From an uncultured delta proteobacterium (GTDB taxonomy: Bacteria; Myxococcota_A; Bradymonadia; REDH01): a DNA stretch of 6,829 nt. The stretch covers positions 1-6,829 of the forward strand of contig CAIWGR010000076.1 in NCBI GenBank assembly GCA_903912275.1. The letters are read 5' to 3'. Each line of letters opens with the position of its first letter. Position 1 is the first letter of the stretch. Under the pieces are notes generated by a model. It saw only the letters and a program-made list of their open reading frames with translations, did no database searches and had not been told where the DNA came from. Of the stretch, positions 1 to 4,142 are shown piece after piece. A program made the translations under genes and the position numbers.

Positions 1-1
1 G

Positions 2-457
2 GTCAACCGGCCCAGCTTCGATGCCCTCGCCGGCTGGCGCGACGCCAAGAAGCTCGCCGGTGAGCTGGAGATGTGGGTGACCACACCGACGGAGTGGCTC
101 GCCTTCGCGCAACGGCGGAGCCGCGTGCAGCTTCACTCGACCTTTGCGCGCGACCAGGGACGGCTGGTGGTCGAGGTGCAGGCGCCGACCGAACCTGCGC
201 AGGCCTCACCGCAGGCCAATGCGCCGGCGGCGGAGGCTGCTGCGCCTCTGCCCGCCGTGGCGGTGCCGGCGCGCTACCGCGGCCAGCCCATCCGGGAGCT
301 CCTCGTGAACGGCCAGCCGCAGGACCTCACCCAGCTCCCGCTCTCTGGCGACCAGGCGCTGGTGCTCGTCCCCAACACGCTCGGCTCGATGCGGCTCTCG
401 GTGCTCTATGCGCAGCCCATCGTGGAGCCGGTGCAGACCGAAGCGCCCGCCCCCTAG
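2..457 (+). CDS. C-terminal part of an exported protein, possibly polysaccharide-deacetylase-like (5' truncated)
   Basis: The frame is open from the left edge, so the start lies outside the window; 151 residues and a TAG stop are visible. An ATG at 71 is internal and should not be taken as the start. Residues 1-60 hold a helical segment (GWRDAKKLAGELEMWV), then TTPTEWLAFAQRRSRVQL and a strand GRLVVEV. Residues 61-90 form an Ala/Pro-rich low-complexity linker. Residues 91-138 look like a small beta domain (RGQPIRELLVNGQ, then ALVLVPNTLGSMRLSVLY), followed by a Pro-rich tail. The 'threonine/proline, tryptophan, RRSRVQL, then GRLVVEV' pattern recalls the region after the catalytic domain in some myxobacterial polysaccharide deacetylases, but no catalytic motif is in view, so this is a weak family guess. 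It is convergent with the next gene, and their stop codons overlap by 4 bp. Confidence 0.6.
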   Translation, partial: VNRPSFDALAGWRDAKKLAGELEMWVTTPTEWLAFAQRRSRVQLHSTFARDQGRLVVEVQAPTEPAQASPQANAPAAEAAAPLPAVAVPARYRGQPIRELLVNGQPQDLTQLPLSGDQALVLVPNTLGSMRLSVLYAQPIVEPVQTEAPAP

Positions 458-1854
458 CGACCGAGCGAGAGCCAGAAGCCCTTGGTCACGCCGTTGTCGC
501 GGGTGAACCAGAGGAGCGCGTACCCGTTGGCGGTCGCGGCCAGCTTGAGGTCGATGACGGTGCCGCCGGCGTCGGCGACAACCACGCCTGCCGGCGAGAG
601 GGCAACGCCCGCGCTGTCGAAGCGGCGAAGCATGAGCGACCGCGCCCGGTCTTCGCCGATGCTGAGCCAGGCAACGGCGACCTCGCCGTCGACCGATGCG
701 ATGGCGGGCTTGGAGATACTGGCGGTACCCTCGCTGACATCGAAGGTGGGGCCGCTGGTGGCGGTCTGGGCAGGGTCGCCCAGCGCGGCGACGGAGGTGG
801 AGGGGAGGAGGAGGCCGCGGAGGCGCTTCTGTCCGCCGTCGAGCTGGGTGTAGGCGGCCGCTGCGCCGGAGAGGGTCTCGGTGGCGACGAGGTCGCCGAG
901 TTCGACCGCGTTCGGCACGGGTGTGGTGAGGTCGAGCTCGCCAAGCTGCGATGCGTCGGACTCGAGCGCGATGACGCGGACCGTGCGAACGCCGACCTCG
1001 CTGGAGAGGTAGATGGCGCCCCAGCGCTCGCCGAGCCGAAGCGAAACAGGGTTGGCGGCCACCTCATTCGAGCCTGTGAGGCGGGAGGCGGCGCTGAGGA
1101 CGGGGGTTAGCGTATCGGCAGCGAGCGGCATGGCGCGGAGCTCGGATGAGACGCCGGACTGCTCTCTCCAGAGGGCCATGACGAGGTCGGGGCCGGCCGC
1201 AAAGCTGAGCTGCGAGAGCGAGGCCTGGCTGCTGGCGTCGCGGAGGAGCTGCGGGGTTGAGGTGGCCTGGCTCTCACCGACGGCACGGCGGGCGACGAAG
1301 AGGCGGTTGCGGTCGGCGCTTGGCTCGGTCCAGCCAAAGAGGAGCGCTGCGTCGGAGAGACCCGCGACGGTCGACGGGAGCGCTCGGCCCACGGCAGGCA
1401 GGAAGCGGGCGCGCTGCACGCTCATGGGCGCGAGGCGATCGAGGCCGAAGGGGGCAGGCTCCGGCGAGGAGGCGAGCAGCGCGCCGGCGGCGGAGAAGCG
1501 GGCGAGTCCGAGGCCTTCGCTGCCGCCGACGACGAGGCCGAATTCGGTGGAGAGAAGCGAACCGGCAGTACCAAGGGCGAACTCTTCGCCCCAGGTCGGC
1601 ACGGCGGAGAGCGCGATGGGCTCCGCTTCGAGGTCGGCGATCTGGCGGCAGCTCTGCGTGGGTTCGTCGCAGGCGTAGCCCGCGGTGCATTCGTTCTCTG
1701 CGGCGCAGGTGTTGAGACAGCCGGTCTGCTCCGCGTTGCAGAGATAGCCGTTGCAGTCGCGCGCTGCGTCGCAGTCGGGCTCGACATCGAGGAGCAGGCT
1801 ACAGCCCGTCAGCGCGAGGGGGAGCAGAAGGAGGGCGAGGGAGTGGAGCCGCAT
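454..1854 (-). CDS. Outer-envelope lipoprotein with two cysteine modules and propeller-like repeats
   Basis: 466 aa. The open frame extends 79 codons further upstream, but that extension is Arg/Pro-rich and has no export signal. The ATG at 1854 gives a clean lipoprotein signal: MRLHSLALLLLPLALTGC, lipobox LTGC with acylated Cys18 (signal peptidase II site). Mature residues 28-69 hold two four-cysteine modules (Cys28, 34, 39, 46 and Cys50, 56, 62, 69), of the 'C-x5-C-x4/5-C-x6-C' type common in Myxococcota surface lipoproteins. From about residue 75 to the end come alternating short strands with repeated patterns such as VAVAWLSIG...LMLRRFDSAG and YALLWFTRDNG, suggesting a beta-propeller-like fold. 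There is no enzyme motif, and its ligand or partner is unknown. No clear Shine-Dalgarno precedes the start. It lies 77 bp downstream of the barrel gene on the same strand, so co-transcription is likely. Confidence 0.8.
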   Translation of the reverse strand: MRLHSLALLLLPLALTGCSLLLDVEPDCDAARDCNGYLCNAEQTGCLNTCAAENECTAGYACDEPTQSCRQIADLEAEPIALSAVPTWGEEFALGTAGSLLSTEFGLVVGGSEGLGLARFSAAGALLASSPEPAPFGLDRLAPMSVQRARFLPAVGRALPSTVAGLSDAALLFGWTEPSADRNRLFVARRAVGESQATSTPQLLRDASSQASLSQLSFAAGPDLVMALWREQSGVSSELRAMPLAADTLTPVLSAASRLTGSNEVAANPVSLRLGERWGAIYLSSEVGVRTVRVIALESDASQLGELDLTTPVPNAVELGDLVATETLSGAAAAYTQLDGGQKRLRGLLLPSTSVAALGDPAQTATSGPTFDVSEGTASISKPAIASVDGEVAVAWLSIGEDRARSLMLRRFDSAGVALSPAGVVVADAGGTVIDLKLAATANGYALLWFTRDNGVTKGFWLSLGR

Positions 1855-1931
1855 GGTCGTGCCGAAGGAGACGGAGAGCGGCCAGTGTGCCGCAGCCGGC
1901 GGGGCGTTGCAAGCGGCTTGGCTCCGGCGCG

Positions 1932-2498
1932 CTAGAGGAGCTCGTAGGTGAGCATGACCTGGAGGATGTCGTACTTGAGCGTCTCGATGCGCGTTTCGCC
2001 AGCAAAGAGGTCGACCTCGACCCGCTTGTAGAAGGCATCGAGGGCGAGGTCGCGGTGGAGCGGCCACTCGCCTCCGATGAGGAGGGCCCAACCCTCCGGC
2101 GTCTTGGCATCGTCGCGGGAGTTGTTGGCCTGGTAGCCCTTGCCCAGCGCTACGATGGCCTTGGGGAAGAGGCCGCCGCGACGGGTATCGTAGGTGGCGC
2201 CCACGCCGAGGATGCTGACGCCGTAGTTGTCGCCGCGGTTCACGAGGGCTGCGTCGTGAACAAGGTAGATGTCGAGGTCGCGTCGGAGGCGGATGCCGAC
2301 CTTGAAGCCGTAGGCAATGCCGGTGGTATCGTTGGCGTCGGACTCAATCTCCAGGCCGCCCTGGTCGCGGGTGAGCGAGCTGCCATTGATACCGAAGGAG
2401 ACGCCGGCGAGGAGGGCATCGGGCACCTTTTCGCCTGCCGTCGCGACAGCGCAGGGCAAGGTGGTGAGGGCAATGGCGATAGGCGCGCTCCAACGCAT
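1932..2498 (-). CDS. Small exported protein, probable 8-stranded outer-membrane beta-barrel
   Basis: 188 aa. The frame is open upstream to 2819, but ATG 2498 is preferred: it has GGAG five bases upstream and begins an export signal (MRWSAPIAIALTTLPC then AVATAG, with probable cleavage after residues 20-22). The mature part shows about eight alternating hydrophobic/polar stretches near residues 28-38, 60-71, 75-86, 91-104, 110-122, 136-146, 150-164 and 171-187, separated by charged or Gly/Asn turns. That is the size and pattern of an OmpA/OmpW-like eight-stranded barrel. The last residues are TYELL, so the usual terminal Phe or Trp of the outer-membrane assembly signal is absent, which lowers certainty. 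A transport or structural role is inferred only from the fold. It is first in a probable two-gene unit with the lipoprotein, and divergent from the TPR/PEGA gene. Confidence 0.78.
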   Translation of the reverse strand: MRWSAPIAIALTTLPCAVATAGEKVPDALLAGVSFGINGSSLTRDQGGLEIESDANDTTGIAYGFKVGIRLRRDLDIYLVHDAALVNRGDNYGVSILGVGATYDTRRGGLFPKAIVALGKGYQANNSRDDAKTPEGWALLIGGEWPLHRDLALDAFYKRVEVDLFAGETRIETLKYDILQVMLTYELL

Positions 2499-2503
2499 GA
2501 CAA

Positions 2504-2507
2504 CTCC
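2504..2507 (-). promoter_or_regulatory. Ribosome binding site of the barrel gene
   Basis: Read on the minus strand, GGAG is followed by five bases and then the ATG at 2498. It is the only convincing Shine-Dalgarno among the starts visible here, and it decides against the longer in-frame start at 2819. Confidence 0.65.
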
Positions 2508-2586
2508 GAGAAAACAGTCAAAGGGACCCGCTTGGGCGTAGGGTGGCGCGGCGGCGGTGGCAAACTTCGGGAGGCCGAGCAGGGGT

Positions 2587-2634
2587 GCTGCAGCATCCGC
2601 TTCCCTCCCCGCGCGAAGCGGCGTAGCATGCAGC
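2587..2634. promoter_or_regulatory. Nested inverted repeat upstream of the TPR/PEGA gene
   Basis: The inner arms CCGCTTC (2597-2603) and GAAGCGG (2615-2621) pair perfectly over 7 bp around an 11-base loop. The outer arms GCTGCA (2587-2592) and TGCAGC (2629-2634) pair over 6 bp. A 10-bp palindrome TGCTGCAGCA covers 2586-2595. It ends 24 bp before ATG 2659, so it could be an operator in DNA or a leader hairpin in the TPR/PEGA mRNA. In such GC-rich DNA short inverted repeats arise by chance, so function is uncertain. Confidence 0.35.
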
Positions 2635-2658
2635 GGTTCGCTCCGCTCCGGTGGCCCC

Positions 2659-3900
2659 ATGCGCTCGACTCTCCGCCTGCTCTCCCTCTGCTCCATCGCG
2701 ACCCAGCTTGGCGTCGCGCTCCTGCCGGCGCTCGTCGCGGCCGAGGAGCTGCCCGACCTAAACCGGGCCGAGGAAGAGGCCGCCCCCGACCCGGCCGCGC
2801 TGGTGGGCGAGGCGACCAAGGCCTTCAGCGAGCGCAGGTTTGCAGCCGCCGCGCGCCTCTTCGAGGCCGCCTACAAGCTCGACCCCGACCCGACGCTCGC
2901 CTTCAATCTGGCGCGTGCCCACGAGGAGGGTGGCCGGCTCCCCGACGCGCTTCGACGCTATCGCGAGCTGCTCACGCAGAAGCCTCCGCGGCAGATTCAG
3001 GCTGCCTGCGAGAAGCGGATTGGCCGCGTGGAGGGCGACCTGGTTTCGCAGGGCTACGACCCTGCGACGGTGACGCAGCGGGACTACCGGGTTCGGGGCA
3101 GCATCATCGTTGCGAGCGAGCCCGCCGGCGCCGAGGTCTCGATGGACGGCAAGGTGCGCGGCATGACCCCCCTGACGCTGGAACGGGTGGATGCGGGCGA
3201 GCACGCGGTTCGGATCGCGCTCGACGGCTTCCAGCCGGTGCAGGAGCAGGTCAAGCTGACGGGCCGCGAGGCCGTGCCGTTCCGTGTCACGCTTGAGCGG
3301 CGCGGGACGCGCGCGGAGTTTGTGGCGACGGCGCCCGGCACGCTGACCATCGACGCTCCCGAGCGGGGCATGGCGGTGCGGCTCGACGGCGACCTCTACG
3401 GCTACACCCCCATCGAGGGCAGCCGCATCCCGCCCGGGACCTACGAACTCGAGGTGACCGCGAAAGGGTGGGAGCCCTTTGCGACCACCATCGAGGTGGT
3501 CAGCGGAGAACCAATACGCGTGATGCACCGGTCGGCGCGCATCTTCTCCGAAGAGGAGCTGGCAGCGATGGTCCCGAGCGTCTGGCCGGAGCGGCTGCTC
3601 TGGACTGGCGCGGGGCTGGGTGGCGTTGGGCTGCTGGCGGGCGTCGTCGCGGTGGCAGCGCAGTCGGACTACAGCAACAACCGGAGCTCCGTGGGGCGCG
3701 CCGACGCGCGGTCTACCGCACTGACCAGCGCCGCGGTGGCCGACACCTTCCTGGTGCTCGGCGCGCTGACGGCTGGCGCTGGCTACTTCTGGGGCAGGCA
3801 GGGTGGCAGCGCCCCCGCGCAGGCCATCGACGACGGCCTGGTGCTGGTGCCGTGGCTGGGCGCGGGCGGCGCAGGCGTGAGCGTGTCGACGGGGTTCTGA
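2659..3900 (+). CDS. Exported TPR and PEGA-domain protein with C-terminal membrane hairpin
   Basis: 413 aa. ATG 2659 is chosen over the upstream in-frame ATG at 2557 because it begins a signal peptide (MRSTLRLLSLCSIATQLG..., cleavage probably after Ala28). Residues about 46-120 are TPR-like helices (AALVGEATKAFSERRFAAAA, then KLDPDPTLAFNLARAHEEGG). Two PEGA-type beta domains follow: residues 147-214 (SEPAGAEVSMDGKVRGMTPL, DAGEHAVRIALDGF) and 227-294 (MAVRLDGDLYGYTPI, PPGTYELEVTAKGW). Two hydrophobic helices, about 314-334 and 355-378, frame a polar loop. The tail ends LVLVPWLGAGGAGVSVSTGF, possibly a membrane beta-strand. This order is a recurrent Myxococcota architecture; PEGA domains are thought to act in surface or cell-wall interactions, and TPRs bind proteins. 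The exact role is unknown. It is divergent from the barrel gene and convergent with the long gene to its right. Confidence 0.88.
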   Translation: MRSTLRLLSLCSIATQLGVALLPALVAAEELPDLNRAEEEAAPDPAALVGEATKAFSERRFAAAARLFEAAYKLDPDPTLAFNLARAHEEGGRLPDALRRYRELLTQKPPRQIQAACEKRIGRVEGDLVSQGYDPATVTQRDYRVRGSIIVASEPAGAEVSMDGKVRGMTPLTLERVDAGEHAVRIALDGFQPVQEQVKLTGREAVPFRVTLERRGTRAEFVATAPGTLTIDAPERGMAVRLDGDLYGYTPIEGSRIPPGTYELEVTAKGWEPFATTIEVVSGEPIRVMHRSARIFSEEELAAMVPSVWPERLLWTGAGLGGVGLLAGVVAVAAQSDYSNNRSSVGRADARSTALTSAAVADTFLVLGALTAGAGYFWGRQGGSAPAQAIDDGLVLVPWLGAGGAGVSVSTGF

Positions 3901-3915
3901 CCCTGGGGTGGTTCC

Positions 3916-3929
3916 GCGCTGAACAGCGC
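3916..3929 (+). terminator. Candidate hairpin after the TPR/PEGA gene
   Basis: GCGCT-GAAC-AGCGC forms a 5-bp GC stem (6 bp if the loop is two bases) beginning 16 bases after the TGA at 3898-3900. No T-run follows, so it is a weak intrinsic-terminator candidate and could equally be a chance palindrome. Confidence 0.25.
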
Positions 3930-3956
3930 CCTGCCCCCGAACTGTTCGAACGTTGT

Positions 3957-4020
3957 GCCCGCGTCGCTTCGGGCTCTGCGCAACCGGATGGGCAGCGCGA
4001 GGTAGTGCCCAACGCGACCG
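3957..4020. repeat. 75-bp-period tandem repeat, copy 1
   Basis: It aligns without gaps to 4032-4095 at an offset of exactly 75 bp, with 54 of 64 positions identical by hand count. The central 30 bases (3971-4000, beginning GGGCTCTGCGCAACCGGATG) are identical. Within it TGGGCA (3989-3994) and TGCCCA (4006-4011) can form a 6-bp stem over an 11-base loop. It sits in the non-coding space between two convergent genes. The small open frames across it look like by-products of GC-rich DNA and a period divisible by three. Confidence 0.85.
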
Positions 4021-4031
4021 CCTCCCCGCTA

Positions 4032-4095
4032 GGCCGCGTCGCCTAGGGCTCTGCGCAACCGGATGGGCAGCGCGATGCTGCCCCCAAAACGACCG
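4032..4095. repeat. 75-bp-period tandem repeat, copy 2
   Basis: Second copy; identical 30-base core at 4046-4075. Here GGGCAGC (4065-4071) and GCTGCCC (4077-4083) form a perfect 7-bp stem over a 5-base loop. The right arm is shifted a few bases relative to copy 1, yet a stem is kept in both. The core could belong to a dispersed repeat family of this genome (REP-like), which one window cannot show. Immediately beyond copy 2 lie the candidate terminators of the leftward gene. Confidence 0.85.
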
Positions 4096-4097
4096 AA

Positions 4098-4113
4098 GCC
4101 GCCCGAGGGCGGC
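4098..4113 (-). terminator. Candidate terminator of the leftward fusion gene
   Basis: GCCGCC-CGAG-GGCGGC is a perfect 6-bp GC stem (7 bp if the loop is two bases). On the minus strand it comes 30 bases after the stop codon of the long gene and is followed by TTCGGTCGTTTT, a weak T-rich stretch. That suits an intrinsic terminator for leftward transcription better than for rightward. Strength is uncertain because the T-run is interrupted. Confidence 0.45.
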
Positions 4114-4125
4114 CACGATGGCGTT

Positions 4126-4137
4126 GCGCCGAAGCGC
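4126..4137 (-). terminator. UUCG-loop hairpin just past the stop of the fusion gene
   Basis: On the minus strand GCGC-TTCG-GCGC forms a 4-bp stem closed by a UUCG tetraloop, an exceptionally stable RNA loop. It begins five bases after the TAG at 4143-4145. It may protect the mRNA 3' end or assist the larger hairpin at 4098-4113. With a four-base stem it could be chance. Confidence 0.3.
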
Positions 4138-4142
4138 CGCGG

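Larger units (their letters stand above)
2499..2658. promoter_or_regulatory. Divergent intergenic region, probable back-to-back promoters
   Basis: These 160 bp separate the starts of the barrel gene (leftward) and the TPR/PEGA gene (rightward), so promoters for both are expected here. I could not identify a convincing -35/-10 pair on either strand. The half nearest the TPR/PEGA gene holds a nested inverted repeat, listed separately. A weak GGTGG at 2650-2654, four bases before ATG 2659, is the best ribosome-binding candidate for the rightward gene. Confidence 0.5.

Noticed and set aside
73..1110. 345-codon rightward frame spanning the first gene's end and the lipoprotein gene
   Set aside because: The translation is low-complexity Gly/Ala/Arg with no domain, and it lies antisense to a gene with a lipobox and cysteine modules.
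1855..2091. N-terminal 79-codon extension of the lipoprotein gene
   Set aside because: It is Arg/Pro/Ala-rich, overlaps the end of the barrel gene in another frame, and would bury an excellent lipoprotein signal peptide.
2514..2521. TTGACT on the minus strand as a -35 box for the barrel gene
   Set aside because: It lies only about 18 bases before the ATG, so the matching -10 would fall inside the coding region.
3971..4075. Two repeats separated by spacer-like DNA as a minimal CRISPR array
   Set aside because: There are only two units, the similarity continues into the supposed 45-bp spacer, and no cas gene is nearby. It is a tandem repeat with 75-bp period.
2758..4116. 452-codon leftward frame opposite the TPR/PEGA gene
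   Set aside because: Its His/Arg/Ala-rich composition has no recognisable domain. It is the antisense shadow of a gene with clear TPR and PEGA domains, as expected in GC-rich DNA.
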